From assembly GCF_036417845.1 (NCBI RefSeq), contig NC_089979.1:25175958-25239957 (forward strand): a DNA stretch of 64,000 bases. The letters run 5' to 3'. The translations under genes and the position numbers were made by a program. A model generated the notes under the pieces. The model was given only the letters and a program-made list of their open reading frames with translations, made no database searches and was not told where the DNA came from. Each line of letters starts with the position of its first letter. Within the stretch, counting starts at the first letter, position 1. This document shows positions 1-12,780 of the stretch, piece after piece. The DNA is from Apteryx mantelli (taxonomy: Eukaryota > Chordata > Aves > Apterygiformes > Apterygidae).

Positions 1-192
1 GTCAGCACTGATTGTCACTTAGTAAGTGAAATAATGCCATCAGTTATGTGAAATGTTAATATGGCTGGAGCTGCTTCTGCTTTTCTGACCCCACTCATCA
101 TTAAATAGCTAACTTTATTTTCAACAATGCCAGCAGTGGGAAGTTAGCTCTTCTTTTTTTCCTTTTCTTTTTTTGTCTTTCTTCCCCCACAG

Positions 193-279
193 CTGCTTGG
201 AATGTGGATGCAAGGATTAATACCTCTGAGCAGAATTCTACGTCTTTCTCTTCATTTGGATTAACTCCTGGAGTGTCTG
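193..279 (+). CDS. MTDH: MTDH coding exon (first in window)
   Basis: The exon follows a pyrimidine-rich tract ending in CCCCACAG and stops before GTATGT. The first two bases complete a split codon; the rest reads AWNVDARINTSEQNS and continues to GVS with one base left over. Human MTDH has a similarly spaced AW...D...N segment here, but this stretch is poorly conserved, so assignment rests on position, phase and splice sites. Confidence 0.88.
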
Positions 280-3200
280 GTATGTACACCCTCCCAAAGA
301 CTTTCCCCTCGCTTCTCCCCCGCCAGGAGGAATAGAATTTGCCAAGTGTTATTAATTTGCATCTTTCCCATTGCTCTTCAAGAATAGTCTAGCTGTAAAC
401 AAATTGAAGACAGGTTTTATGAGAGTTTGGAAAGGGTTTTTTGGTTTTGGGTTTTTTTTTGTAGTTACATTCAAATTATGTAATAAAGTCATTGTTTTAA
501 ATTCATAATCAGGAGCTAAATCAGAAGGTGATACTTCCTATTCTTTTTCATATCCTTCCTGTTTGTGTGTTCAGTCTAAATGATGGGCATAAGGAAATGC
601 TCAGTCATTGCTTTGTCTCAAGTTGGAGATCTGAAGTTTGCTTTCTAGGAAAGTTTATTTACTCTGAACTTCTGTTTTTTCATCAAGAAACTGAAGCACT
701 ACTTTCTAAATATGTTCCTTAGGCAGGATTTGAACTCCTGAGTCTTTGCTCTTTAGAATGGGTGAGAAATCTGAACTCTGTACTTTTTTGTTTCGAAGGG
801 TGAAATTGCTGTAAAGTACAGAACGGGGTTCCTAACAACTTTTGCATGTTAAAACTACTGACATCCTAAGTGTTATAGCAATCTATTAGTAAAGGAATAG
901 TATGTCAAGTTTTCTGCTCTTGCTTGTATACTGCCATGGTCTAGCAACCTTGGCATGGCCATCTTCTTTTTGGAAGTAGCTGGCAAAGTGCTTATGCACT
1001 TAAGGCTATGTTTACTTGTTGTTATTGCAGTCTGTAGTCTGTTAACTGAAACTAGAGCTCAGTGTCCTACAGCTCACATTAGTGCTTCAGTTTCTACATG
1101 TACATTGTGCCAGTATAGCAAAGATGTTATATACGCCAAGGTATAATTATCAGACTTTTCAAGGAACTGACAGCTGTTCACTTGAAGACTGACAGAAAGC
1201 TTGTTTTAAAGAACAGGAAGAAAAAAAAGAAGTCTTAACTATAGAAAGGGTTTTAATATGGAAAGTTACGTTTACTAGGGGAGCCATTTAAATTCAAGTT
1301 CAATCTCTGGGCTAACACTTAAAAAAAAAATTTAGTAAATAAAGTGGGATGACTTGTTTGGGATTCATCTTCAATATTACCACTGCAACCTTAATTTAGA
1401 GAGAAGCACAAAGACAACGAAGTATATTCATCATCTTTGCACATTAGCCAACAATGTTGTGATGCAAAGGGGCCATTTTGCACAGATGTTTATAAAGTAG
1501 AGAGAACCAAATAACTATATTCATATTTAAACTTTGTTTCAGAAATAAGTCTCATCTTAAAGTTACATGTTAATTTCTTTCACTATGGTCTCACACTTAA
1601 GTTCTTCTGGTTTTGTCCTTTTTCCCAAAATTGTTTTTGTTTCATGACTCCTTATTTTTCAGATGGTCTTAAAATAATGATATTAGGTGTTTAGTACTTC
1701 CTATTATCATGACTGGTATTGGCCTTATTGTTGCTTGTTATGCATCATGCTGCTTTTATGTTCCTGAAGTGTTTTACTTGAGAATTGGATGTTTCCTTAG
1801 TAATGAATAATTTAATGCAGTGTAATTTATCAGATTTCTTCCTAGCACTCTGGATCATTGGGTTTTGGTTTTTTGTTTGGTTGGGTTTTTTAGCTACTCT
1901 CTGTAAGAATTCTTACTGATACAGGGTAAATAATTTTACCACCCATAAAAATTCGTTGGGCTTTCCAGTTTAAGGAGACTGCTGTAAGTCATATAGAATG
2001 CTATTATTTATCCTTTTTTTCTCATCCTTCTTATCTATCTTATCCTTCTCCTGATCTGTCCTTTTTCTTATCTTTCTTTTTTCCCTTTTCCTGTTTTTTC
2101 CTGACTTAACTTTGCATCTTCCATCTTCAGTTCCCTTGTTTTCTGAATATATCTCATTTTGAAGAGCTTAGTAGATTTCCTGTCCTTCTGTGCAGTCTTT
2201 AGAGTCATACTTTTTTCTTTGAGCATTCTGTCTTTCCTTTCTTATTTTGCTTTGAATTTCTTTACCCAAGAAAATTCATGAAGTTTGTAACTAACAAGTA
2301 CAATTGTATTTATTCCCTTCCAGGATCCAACAGTGAGTCAGCTTCTCAGGCTGGTACTTCTGATTTTCAGTGGGATTTAAGTCATGCTCAACCCCCTGTT
2401 GATGACGAATGGTCTGGGTTAAGTATGTTCCTCTAAAATGCTCATAAACAAAAATTGTAATTTCCGTCTTTTTAAAGTGTAGTTACTTCTATTAGCTACT
2501 TGCATTAGCCAGTAGCTAGCCTCTGAAGAAAAAATTAAATGTTTTACTTTTGTAAAGCTAAATATCAATTTGAAGAAAGCAGATTGGAGGGAAAAGTATT
2601 TTGATGGATGATAAGAAATAATTATTACATTTTTAGACAAAATACTTGGTTATCAAAACTCAAAGTGAAAGAAAGCTCATGTTTTTTAGGGTAGTTCTGG
2701 CTTTTGCTAGAAAAGTTGGTAATGAATTAAAATAGTCTAATTTGCTGCGACTTCTAGGAAAAATCTACTGCAAGACTGGAAAAGATGTGTTGGTATTACA
2801 TTGTATTTGAACAACTGAGTTTGCTTTTATGTATTGTATTATATTGTATCTTACTGAAAATATGACATAAGACTCTTGTATGTAGTGCAACTTGCTTCCT
2901 CATTCAGCAAACATTAGGAAGTTTTAATAGGCATAAAATTACTGGATAGAGGTCATTGGGATTACTTGGGAGTTGTAGTCAAGTTGGTGTTTACTCTCCC
3001 CTTCCTGCTAATTTCAAATTATATGCTTGTAGTTCTTATCACAGTCTCTCCCAAAATCAGGGCTGTAGTATAATGAAGTTACAGGCATATCCAAATATTT
3101 ACTAGCAAACTACTTGTGAAGAAAGCTTTCAGCCCAACTTCACCTTTTGAATTGTGTTGTAATTGATATTTTCATTTAATCAAATCTAAGAATGTTTAAT

Positions 3201-6200
3201 TAAGAACAGTAATGTAGTGTCTGTCATCAGGTGACTAACTTTAAAGAAAAAGAAAAAACTGACCACAAAGGTTGCTTTACAGTCATTAAACAAGAAGCTC
3301 TTTTTAGAGAGAAGATAACGTGCAAAAGTAGAATTGGAAGCACTTGACGAAATTACTGATTCCACCAATTCTGGCATGACCACTCTGATACCAAATAATT
3401 TCAGAACTTACCTTTTTTCTTATCTGGGTTAAGGATAAGTAAAGCATACTTCAGTTAATCATCTGAAAATGATCATTTTTCTGTATTAGCAAGAGCATAG
3501 TTAATTCACATTTCTGAGTGTGGAATGTTTATGGCTTCTATTAATAAAGTCATTTTGTCATAGATTTCAAGTAGTTGAAGTATGCTAAAAGAGAAATGGG
3601 GGAATAATTAAATTTCAAGCTACTGTGATGCACCTTACTGTGGTAGCAGATTGAGTACAAGGAAATTTACATGTACAGATACTGCCAATATTTCATTTTC
3701 TAAAAAAGAGTGGAGAATTTTCTTTAAGAAACTGGTGAGAAGGCAATAGATAAGCCTATTAATTGTTAGATATGTTAAGCAGCAGTTCATTATTCAGATC
3801 AGTAAATTTTTGCATATACTGTCCAAAGTAGATGTAAAAATGTTACCTAAATACTTAAAAAAGAAGAGATGGAAAAGTATTCTAAGTAATCATAGAAATT
3901 TTGGTTTTGGAACATTTGCTAGTAAATGTAATTGGGTTTATTACTGCTTTTCCTTTTGACTTAAGTTTTCAGATGTTTAAAATGAATCCTGCCACAGTTT
4001 GCAAACCAGCTTTGAATCTTTTCCCTCTATTTGGCATAGTTTGAGAGTAAGAAGTATTTGTAATGTTGGTCTTTATTTTGTGTTTATGATTCTGTTATAA
4101 GGTATTCAGTTTTGAAACCAGCTTTCTGTAACTTTCTACTAATTGACCTGTTAAATCTGTCATTCATGACAACATAAATGTATGCCATCATAAGTGGACG
4201 CTAGTGGCAAAACAGAGTAGGGGCTTGCAGAGTCTTAGAGAAAAATAAGGTATATAAGAATGTCAGTGATACTAAGCCAAAAGTCATCCTGTAAGTTTTA
4301 CCTTTTCAGATACATCACTTCTGTAGAATTCATACCAAAAGTAAGATTGATCAACGTTATTCACAGTTCATCTTGATTTCTTCACCAGCTGGGAAGAAGG
4401 CTTAAGATGGAGAACAACTCTTAAATTTGTCCCTCTTTACATAATCTATTAAAATGTCTCAAAGCAATTAAGTCTAGCTAGTTGCTGCTGTGACTAGTTT
4501 GTAATCACATTGCTTTGTAAAATAGCTAACATTTACTTATTACTTGCAAAGTCCTCCACTTGCTATTAAAATCTTTATATTTTTCAGAAATGTGGCAAAT
4601 GAGTATATTATATCTTGATATCAAGAAATGGTTATTTGCATAGCATTTTTTTTCTAAGCTATTAAGAGCACCATTAGAATAAGAAGGCATTCCTGAAAAT
4701 CTTTTTAATCTTTGCAGATGGACTTTCTTCAGCTGATCCCAGCTCTGACTGGAACGCACCAGCAGAAGAGTGGGGGAATTGGGTAGATGAAGAAAAAGTT
4801 GCTTCTGTTCCACAGCCTGAAGAGACATTATCAGATGTTCAGAAGGTAAAGGCAGTATTTTCTCCTAAGCTCCATAACTCTGCCTTTTCTTAAAATGACT
4901 TAAGAATGACAGTAAAGGGCATCTCTCATTTCTGTTGCATTCATAAAAGCAGCACAATTACGTTAATGTGTACACAGAGAAGGAAATGTTAAATGTTCTT
5001 ATTGAGAGAATAGGATCCACTCTTTTCTAATGAGTTCCATGTCAAATCTTACTGTCTCATCTTAATATAAGGTATTACCTTGTCACTGTGTACTAAGAGA
5101 GGTTTCAGTCCTTCTTCGTAATTGCTCTTTAATAATATTTTTATTCTGTATGAAAAACACTATTTCGATGACATTAGCTCCATTACCTGTTTCATTCCTA
5201 ACTCCTCTATGTTTCCAGATAGTGTGTTAAGAATATAGTCTTTCTAAAATGAACTGAACAGATACAATTGTATTCACTTAATTGTATATGCAATTAAATC
5301 CCTTAACTATTATTTTTAGGCTTTAATTTCATTGCGCTTCTAAATGTTAAATCCTTTATATTCCCATATGAAGACTTCAGATAATGAAAGAGAAAAAGCA
5401 GACCCACTTCAGAGTTCTGGAAGTGGGAAATCCAAGAAAAAGAAGAAGAAAAAGAAGAAGCAGGGTGAAGAGGCTAACTCTCCTACAAAGGTAAAATCTG
5501 GACAGTCTGTAAAGCATTTTGTGAGGAATTCACAAAATTACTTTATTTTTGTTTATTATTGACTTAATGCAAAATCCTTTTGTGGAAAGATTAATTTCTT
5601 TATGGTATTGGATTAGTCTACTACCGTTTTGCAAAAATTAAAATAATCCTTAAAACACTTAACTGTCATTAGCGTTTTCTTAATTTTGAGTGATTCCATG
5701 TCTGACTTGTGAACACAATGTGGTTGGATTTATGAAAATCATGAAATATGAGGAAAGTGTTTATCCTGAATTATTTATGCTCTATCAAATCAGGATTCTG
5801 TACCATAGGAATACCGCTAGCAGCAACTTTTTCCTCTGCATGGGAAGTCCTCTCGTGTTCTTTTGAAAGACCACCTATTTGGTGGGCATAGCTGGCTAGG
5901 AGAAGGAGGGAAACTGAAGCTCTCTTTTAGGCTGTCTCAAACACAATTCCACTAGGATATAGCAATTTTCTGAAGTACTGTTGTAGTTTGATTTATGTGA
6001 AATTTTAAATATCAAGACTTTGTAACTCGGCAGACAGAGCTATTTTATGTAAAGGAGATCTGAACAATCTGTTATTTGCAAACTGAGAATGGTTGGTGTC
6101 TTCTGTGTCATTTAAATGATTAGTAGCTTTTGAAGAATTACTTTGAGAGAAACAGATTTATTGTAAACATAGCAAAAGCAGATTACACTTTGCTCGCAAC

Positions 6201-9200
6201 TGAAGCATGCTTTAATAGATTAAAACAAGTACTTTCCTAATAGAAAAAAGCTTTTAATAGTTTACACTCAGAATACGTCTCTATTTCTGTGTGTAGGTGG
6301 CAGCCATTTGTAACTTGTATTCTTTACAAGACATTAGCTTCACAGTTGAATCTGACTAGGTGAATTGGAGGGAGGAGGAAAGCATTATTTTCAGTCATAC
6401 TTGTTTTGGATTTGTTTCTTGTGATTAGCATGTTTTCAATCCAGGAGACTCTATAAAGTCAATGTGAATTTGCAGTGTTTCTTTTGAGGTGAAGAGGAAG
6501 AGAGGATACTAGGACTGCAAATAATTGCTTTTTATCTTTGAAATCTATCGTGTTCCGATATCCAGTTACTGATTTCCATCTGTTCTTATATCCATCCATG
6601 ACTGTAGACGTAAGTCATGATTAATAGGTATGGTTAACGAGAGTTTTCAGAGATCTTGTATGGGTCTTCAATTTAGCAAGTGAATTCTGAAATTAATTTT
6701 TTTATTGCCCATAAACTACCTTTTAAGCTGTATGTGTCCAATACATTAATTTGGACAGCAGGATTTATCAAATTCATTTATTCTACCCATGGGTCTCCCT
6801 TGGTTCTGATTTTGAGTTACCTTTTTCACTTAATACGTCAGTCTGAACATAAAAGTGAACATTTCTTTGTTTTAAATTTTTAGAGAAAATTGGAGGTGTT
6901 CGTTGACAGGAACAAAATGGCTAATACATCACTGCTAGATTGTCCTTCTGTTACAGCAAGTTATTCATTTAACTTGCCAGTCCTACTTGAAAATTCACTT
7001 AAAACTTGTATATTTATACTCTGAAAATTGAATATGTTCATATAAATAACATCTTACACATTGATTATACTTTTGTGTTCGCTCTCATGTTTGTTGACTT
7101 GAGTGTCTGTCACAAACATGAGTAGAAACTACTATCACAGCTAGATAAAAGGTAAGATATTGTCTTTCCTCTTGGAAATCAACAGACTTGGACTTGGACT
7201 GTATTTGCACAGGGCTCCAGGGAGAATAATGAAAGGAAAGAAGTAGAAGAAACTTCCAGCCTGAAACTAGACATCTGTGTTCCGTTTACTGTTCCACCAC
7301 AGGGTCCCTCTGGTACTTTAAACTAATGTATCTACTCTGTCATTCCTAGTGTAAATGAAAACTTTCCCACCGTAACAGTGTTTAAAGACTAAAGATTAAG
7401 ACTCTTAGATACTTTGGAAATCTTTTCAGTTTGCAAATGGAAAAGTTAGTTTTACAGGCATCACTGAAGACTGAATTGCATTGCAGAATACTGGTAAAGG
7501 CTTAATATGATAAAAAGCTACACAGACATTAGTTTAAAGGTTGCATTAAAAAAAATTTATTAGTAACCAAGCACAGAATTGAGAAAGATCAAATCCCTTA
7601 GTGATACTTTTACAAAACTTTTAGAGTAAATTTTTTGATTTATCACCCTTGTAATTTTGCGTAGTGTAAAGTGCAGTTCATTCTGATAGTTAGGGGGATT
7701 TTTTGTTAGGAAATAGCATGAAGAGTATTGCTTTCTGGGTTTCTTTGGGCTCTACAGGTATTTTTGTATTACATTGTATAAAATCTGGGAGTTAGCATAG
7801 GCTGACTGTGTTAGCCCATTACATCGTGTTGAGTTTGTTTGTGTGTGGTTTTTTTTAGATTGTTTTTCTTACTGAAACAGGTTATGGCATCAAAACTGAT
7901 CTGGAGGGTGAAGAGTCAGAACTTTTTACAAATATGGGCTCCTGTTCTTTACCTCTTTTGTAGGACACTGAAGAACTGGATAGAGAAGTTGGAGAAGAAT
8001 TTCAGGAGGATACCTCAAAAGCTCAACCACAACAGGAAATAGCTTTTTCTTTGAAGACCATAAGTACTAGTGAACCAGCTAAGGTAGGAATAAAGAAGAA
8101 CTGGGTTTATGTAATTTCCAGTTTTGAAGTCTTAAAGGTTCGTTGAAGCACTAACATTGTATATGATAATGTCACAGTGAGGGATACTGCTTCAGGCTAC
8201 ATGTTTATGAATATGAAGGTGATTGGGATCTTGAATTTTAGATATTAGGTCAGTAACACTGAGTTTTAAAAAGCATGTCCTCTCTGAAAAGCAGTATTTT
8301 CTAAATTTCTCATGACTGCCAGCTTATTTTCTTGTTTGAATATATAAATAATACTTCAAAACTCTGAGATCTGGAGAGCTAAGAACTACTAGCTCTTGAG
8401 AGTAAGACTAATATTTTACTATATTTTATTTTTCATTGCAACAGAATGAAATGTTAACCCAACTCTTTATATTCTCACTTACACATAGTCTAAGCTTGAA
8501 TTTTAATAGCTATGCTGAGCTTAATGTTAACAATCGAAAAATAAAAGCTATTGCTGAACCAATTCATAAACTGACCATTTGCTTCAGCTGATGGTTCAAA
8601 AATATCCTAGATAATAGGAGATCTCTTTCATCTTTCTCCAGCCAGCAGGTTCCTTAGGTACTATTATTCTTCAGGGATCACATTGTAGGAAAAAATATTT
8701 AATTTTTCTGGTGGTATTAGTTTTATCTTCTATAAAGAGTAGGCAATACTAGTGAGACAGCGTTCGGTATCAAAGAGCATGTGTCAGAATACTGAATTTT
8801 ACATTTTCATGTAACAAATGCTCAGTAATTAAGATAATAAGGTCTTAAGGTTCAAATGCAGGTGGCTTAAAATGGAATCTTTTACCAGAGGCTGGAGATC
8901 ACCAAAGAAAAAATTTTTCCCCGCTACTTCTTTGCCACCCCTATATTGGGCTGAACATGTTAGGGAAAACCTCTGGCATTATCAGCAGGCACAGATTTTT
9001 ATATTGAGAGATACTGTTAGAAATCATTCATTAGTAATAAGTTTCACAAGTTACTACTTTATTAATAAAACTCTCTAGAATCGTGCATATAACTACTTGT
9101 ATTAGCAGACTGATCTTGTTGCTTGTTTCAATTTTCTTTTCGGAACTAATTTGTTATTGTGTAACACAGAAAATCTTAGCTAAGAGTAGTTCCAAATTTT

Positions 9201-12200
9201 TAGCATTCAGTATCAGTAACTACTTCCCTTCATCCAAAAGTCAGACAAAAATACCTCATTTGAAAAGATGTGCAGATAATGCTATATGTAGCTGTACAGT
9301 TACCCTTGCAGTAATACTGTATGCTTTAATGTTCAGGCTGAGACATGTTCACTGGTCTGCCAGTATCAGCTGTATGCCATTTAAATCTTAACTGAGTTGC
9401 TTTACATGCAGTTGCATAGTGACTCAGTATTAACAAAACTCTGAATGATACCAATGACCTGAATCAGTTATGAAGGAGCTCTTAGCTGTGCAAGGTAACT
9501 CCTCTTTCTGCTTTAGAGGTCACATCCATCTTTCTATAATTAATGATTTTGTGTAGGTGATGATTGCTAATCATTAGACAATACAGAATTGGCCAAGCCA
9601 GAAATCCTGCAGCATGAAAGTTTACTTTCTCAACATAGATGATATGAAAAATTTTTTGTTTTTTGTTTTTTTTATTATAGTATTAATAAAAAAAAATCAG
9701 TTCTTGTATAATGGCACAGTAAACTTCTTTCATTAAAAAAAAAAAAGAGTTCTTAAACCTTTAATGTAAGCTATAAAAACTGTTCAACTTCATGCTCAGT
9801 ATGATATGGTAAACATAGATATATCTGGTTTTGGTCTTTTGTATGTTTTGATTAGGGTTTTTTTTTGTTTTGGGTTTTTTTTTTGTTTTTTGCAAGATGC
9901 TTTTATGTTACAATGATGGAAACGGTACCAACTGATAACTAAAATCTAGGATCTGTATACTTCTGCAGAACACTAGGGGCTGGATGTAGACTTCACTGCT
10001 TTGTTGTGACAGTTCCAGGTCCTGGTTGTTGTGGCACTACAGCCATGATTTTTTTAATGACATTCTAAAATTTGGGGGTTTTTTGCTTGACTGCACTGTT
10101 CCCTAATATAATTTTACTTGAAGCCTTTTGCTAGTAGGTGACCTGCTGTGGGATCATATGGCTCTCTTATGTTCTTTTTTGCTCTGATATTTCTATTGGA
10201 ATATCAATTTACTGAACTTAAATTCCAGTGATACACAGTAAGCTATGGTTACAGTTTTATCTCTGCAGTGGGAACCTTCAAAATGCAACAGATAATTGGA
10301 AAATACTAAGAATATCTTTTACATAGCAATTCATCCTACAGTAGTTTCCATTGAAAAAATTTTTGACTGCTTTTGCAACTGTCTAAAGTTATTGTAATAT
10401 AAGCACAGGGCATGTTTGGGCCAGTTGATAGAAATAACTGCAAATACTTTCTGAATACGATAAAAGTTTGATCTTTTGAGTTACGTATTTGGACCTATTA
10501 GCCTTGAACAAAAATGCATACAATGTGTCACTGTGTCTTGCATCTATTCTGCATATATGTAATAATCTTTTTAGGGTCTAAGTGGCTTTAGATTGTTCTC
10601 CCTTTCTCTACACACCATGCATTTTAATACAGGTTAACTTGTTTGGTTTATCTTTGGTTGTGTACAACTAAAAGTTTTGGCACTAGATGGCAGTCATAGT
10701 CTTACAGCTTTGATTAAAATTTTAAAGGATTTTAATATTAATTTTTCAGTGCCATCTTCATAGCATCTGCCAAGTGTAGTGCCAGAAATGACACTGCATA
10801 AGAATGTTTTACTGTTGTATGACTTTAATAAAGTTTCGTAATTTTTTTTCTATTTTTTTAAATAGCCTGAGGAGGCTCCTTCGCTTGCTGTTTCTACTGA
10901 GCCATCTGTAATTGTATCAGAAAGTGATTCTGACAAGATCACTTCCCAAGTGCCACAGATGCTGCAAGAGACAGGTGTTTCTAGTCCCAATATTAAGCAA
11001 AACAGTGTGCCTCCTCCACAGAGTAAGTATCTCAGTACAATTCATTCATCTTAATTCAGTGTGTGTGGTTTCCTCCCATAAGCATTCTGATTACATGTGC
11101 TTTAACCATGAGATCTGGGTGTCAAGTCAAGTATTTATGTATTTTGTTTTTGTATCTTGCTATATTTTAACTTTGGTAGAAGTAGTTTAACAAATGTCCT
11201 TTCACTGTGAGGAAAACTGGCTTCATATACTCGAATGACTGTGGAGATGTTTACTGGCTTTGTGTAGTCCTCACCAGACATTTGGACATACTCTTTGCCA
11301 TCAGGACTGGAGTTCCGTGCTGTGACTAAATAGTTCTGCCAACATGATTTTAAAGTCCTCTTTGCAAGTCTTCAGTGGAACAGATGGATGCTAACATACC
11401 AGTTGACAAGATGTTTAGCAATCAGAAATTTGGAAAAGTATGAGCGATTGAATTTTTCAACCTACTGGTTTTTGGCTTCTCAACTTAATTCATCTTCCCT
11501 TCCCCTCCCCCCACCCAATGCTTCTGTGAAATGTAGTAGTCATGGAGGAAGATACATGCTAAGTAGCAAGGTGATGCACTTTTTTTTTTCCCTCTCCTCC
11601 TGTAGCTTAACAGTGCATACCTCAAGCTGAACTACTGAAGGTTTGTTGCTTTTTAAAATTAGGCTGTGCCCAGAGGTCTCAAACACCTCCTCTGTTGCAC
11701 TCAGCAAAGATACTTATGCCATAATACTCACCTAACACTACAGTAAGACAGTATAAGGGATGTCAGAGTATGAAAGCTTTAAAAACAAATAAACAAAACA
11801 AAGCACCACCACCCCACACACATACTATTGAAGTTTAGTTTAAATTAGACTTTTTATTAAATACCGATGTTTCATTAAAAAAAAAAAAATTCCTGGTTAA
11901 GTGCTGAAGTACTAAATTTGTTTTTAATAACAGCAGAAGAAACTAGATGGTTTCATAATATTAACCTCACTCAACTACATTAACTGGCTTCTTGATTCTG
12001 AAGAAATTAAAAACTGAAACAACAAAATCTTTCAAGTCAGTGCCTCAATTTACTGCTTTTATTCTGGTTCTAAAACGTGAAGGTTTTTGTGACTAATTCA
12101 TGCCTCAGCAAGAAGAACATCATCTTTTATTTTCAACGTATAATATATTTTACCTGACTTACCATTTTTGGTAGCCAGCATGTTTTAAGGTAATCTGTTT

Positions 12201-12780
12201 TAATAAAATAACAGTGCTGCTTTATTTGATTCTGGGTTCCGCATAACCACATCTTTACCCAATTTCTGATTTTAAAAATTAATCTTCTGACATACAAGGT
12301 CACTTACATTTAGTGATTAAAAATGGTATAATCTGATAAAAATAAACAATTAATGTGCATTGTTTACATGTACATAATTTCAAGTTAGTCAAAAATAATA
12401 ATGACCTTATTGTAAGTCTTCATTAAGTAAGAAAATGAATGACCTCCTTTGTGTCTCACTTCTTGTATTTGTGGTGTAAAAAAGGAGTTTGAAAGTAGCA
12501 AACCAGCTTTTGTTTTAGCTGCATTTTAAATTATCCTGTTTGGGGTAAGAGGGTAAAAAGCACTCTCCTTTTAAAAATCATGCTAGTTGATATTTCTGAA
12601 TAGCTTCATAATAACAAGGGTGTGTTCTTCAGTATTTTATAAGTCAGTTCTACATAAACTTCCTCAGTCATAATGCTACAGTTACGTTTTGTTTGTTTAA
12701 CCTTTTTAGCAAAGTCTGAAGAAAGCTGGGAATCCCCCAAACAAGTTAAAAAGAAGAAAAAAGCAAGAAGGGAAACGTGA
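193..12780 (+). CDS. MTDH: MTDH (metadherin/LYRIC/AEG-1), 3' portion, seven spliced coding exons
   Basis: MTDH is an ER- and nucleus-associated scaffold with one N-terminal membrane segment (encoded upstream of this window). It binds and stabilises the nuclease SND1 and modulates NF-kB signalling. Seven GT-AG exons join in frame: 193-279, 2324-2422, 4718-4845, 5374-5490, 7964-8083, 10866-11022 and 12710-12780, giving 258 whole codons plus two bases of a split codon. The predicted protein has the double-tryptophan segment DWNAPAEEWGNWVDEE, a nine-lysine stretch followed by QGEE, the block FSLKTISTSEPA, a serine-rich linker, and the terminal SPKQVKKKKKARRET. These match recalled human MTDH residue order closely. 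If the gene keeps the 12 exons of human, these are exons 6-12. The exon before the first phase-2 acceptor lies outside the window, so the CDS is 5'-partial. Confidence 0.96.
280..2323 (+). other. MTDH: MTDH intron
   Basis: AT-rich intron. It contains T/G-rich runs near 435-460 and 1860-1890, and a tract about 89% pyrimidine at 2011-2102. No RNA gene or recognisable transposon was seen. Confidence 0.85.
2324..2422 (+). CDS. MTDH: MTDH coding exon (DDEWSGL exon)
   Basis: The exon starts after CCTTCCAG and ends before GTATGT. It begins in phase 2 and encodes GSNSESASQAGTSDFQWDLS and then HAQPPVDDEWSGL plus the first base of an Asn codon. The pattern SDFQWDLS...DDEWSGLN aligns with recalled human SDYQWDVS...DDEWSGLN, making this one of the most diagnostic exons for MTDH. 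Confidence 0.95.
2423..4717 (+). other. MTDH: MTDH intron
   Basis: AT-rich intron sequence with no recognisable gene, RNA or repeat family. Confidence 0.85.
4718..4845 (+). CDS. MTDH: MTDH coding exon with SND1-binding segment
   Basis: The exon follows TTTGCAG and ends before GTAAAG. It completes the Asn codon from the previous exon and reads NGLSSADPSSDWNAPAEEW followed by GNWVDEEKVASVPQ and ends in VQK. The two tryptophans seven residues apart (codons at 4750-4752 and 4771-4773) correspond to human W394 and W401, which are known to insert into SND1 hydrophobic pockets. Both are intact, so SND1 binding is probably conserved. Confidence 0.97.
4846..5373 (+). other. MTDH: MTDH intron
   Basis: Short AT-rich intron; nothing else recognised. 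Its 3' end has a weak pyrimidine tract before the AAG acceptor. Confidence 0.8.
5374..5490 (+). CDS. MTDH: MTDH coding exon with lysine-run nuclear localisation region
   Basis: The exon is in phase 0 on both sides and encodes TSDNEREKADPLQSSGSGKS, nine lysines (5434-5460), then QGEEANSPTK. Human MTDH has the same lysine run in its middle nuclear localisation signal. The start is chosen by frame: the acceptor is the AAG at 5371-5373. A better-looking CAG seven bases downstream would shift the frame and destroy the lysine run. Confidence 0.92.
5491..7963 (+). other. MTDH: MTDH intron
   Basis: AT-rich intron without a recognisable gene, structured RNA or transposon. Confidence 0.85.
7964..8083 (+). 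CDS. MTDH: MTDH coding exon (FSLKTISTS exon)
   Basis: Phase 0 at both ends, between CTTTTGTAG and GTAGGA. It encodes 40 residues: DTEELDREVGEEFQEDTSKA, then QPQQEIAFSLKTISTSEPAK. DTEEL and FSLKTISTS are near-identical to recalled human MTDH. Confidence 0.95.
8084..10865 (+). other. MTDH: MTDH intron
   Basis: AT-rich intron with several T/G homopolymer-rich patches (about 9650-9680 and 9857-9895). No gene or identifiable repeat family was seen. Confidence 0.8.
10866..11022 (+). CDS. MTDH: MTDH coding exon (STEPSVIV / SDSDK exon)
   Basis: Begins in phase 0 after a T-rich tract ending AAATAG and ends one base into a codon before GTAAGT. It encodes PEEAPSLAVSTEPSVIVSES, then DSDKITSQVPQMLQETGVSS and PNIKQNSVPPPQ. 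STEPSVI, SDSDK, SQVP, LQET and KQNSVPP match human MTDH. The N-terminal part is several residues shorter than the recalled human exon, which has a longer VLVKNSQPIKTLPPA stretch. Confidence 0.94.
11023..12709 (+). other. MTDH: MTDH last intron
   Basis: AT-rich last intron. Short A and T homopolymers are present; nothing else could be identified. Confidence 0.85.
12710..12780 (+). CDS. MTDH: MTDH last coding exon and stop
   Basis: After CCTTTTTAG the exon completes a Thr codon and reads TKSEESWESPKQVKKKKKAR followed by RET and a TGA stop. The terminal basic cluster matches the third nuclear localisation signal of human MTDH almost residue for residue, which fixes both the gene identity and the end of the CDS. 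Confidence 0.97.

Noticed and set aside
955..1146. ATG-initiated 63-codon frame with a signal-peptide-like hydrophobic start and several cysteines
   Set aside because: It lies within an MTDH intron, has no splice partner or recognisable domain, and its length is within chance expectation.
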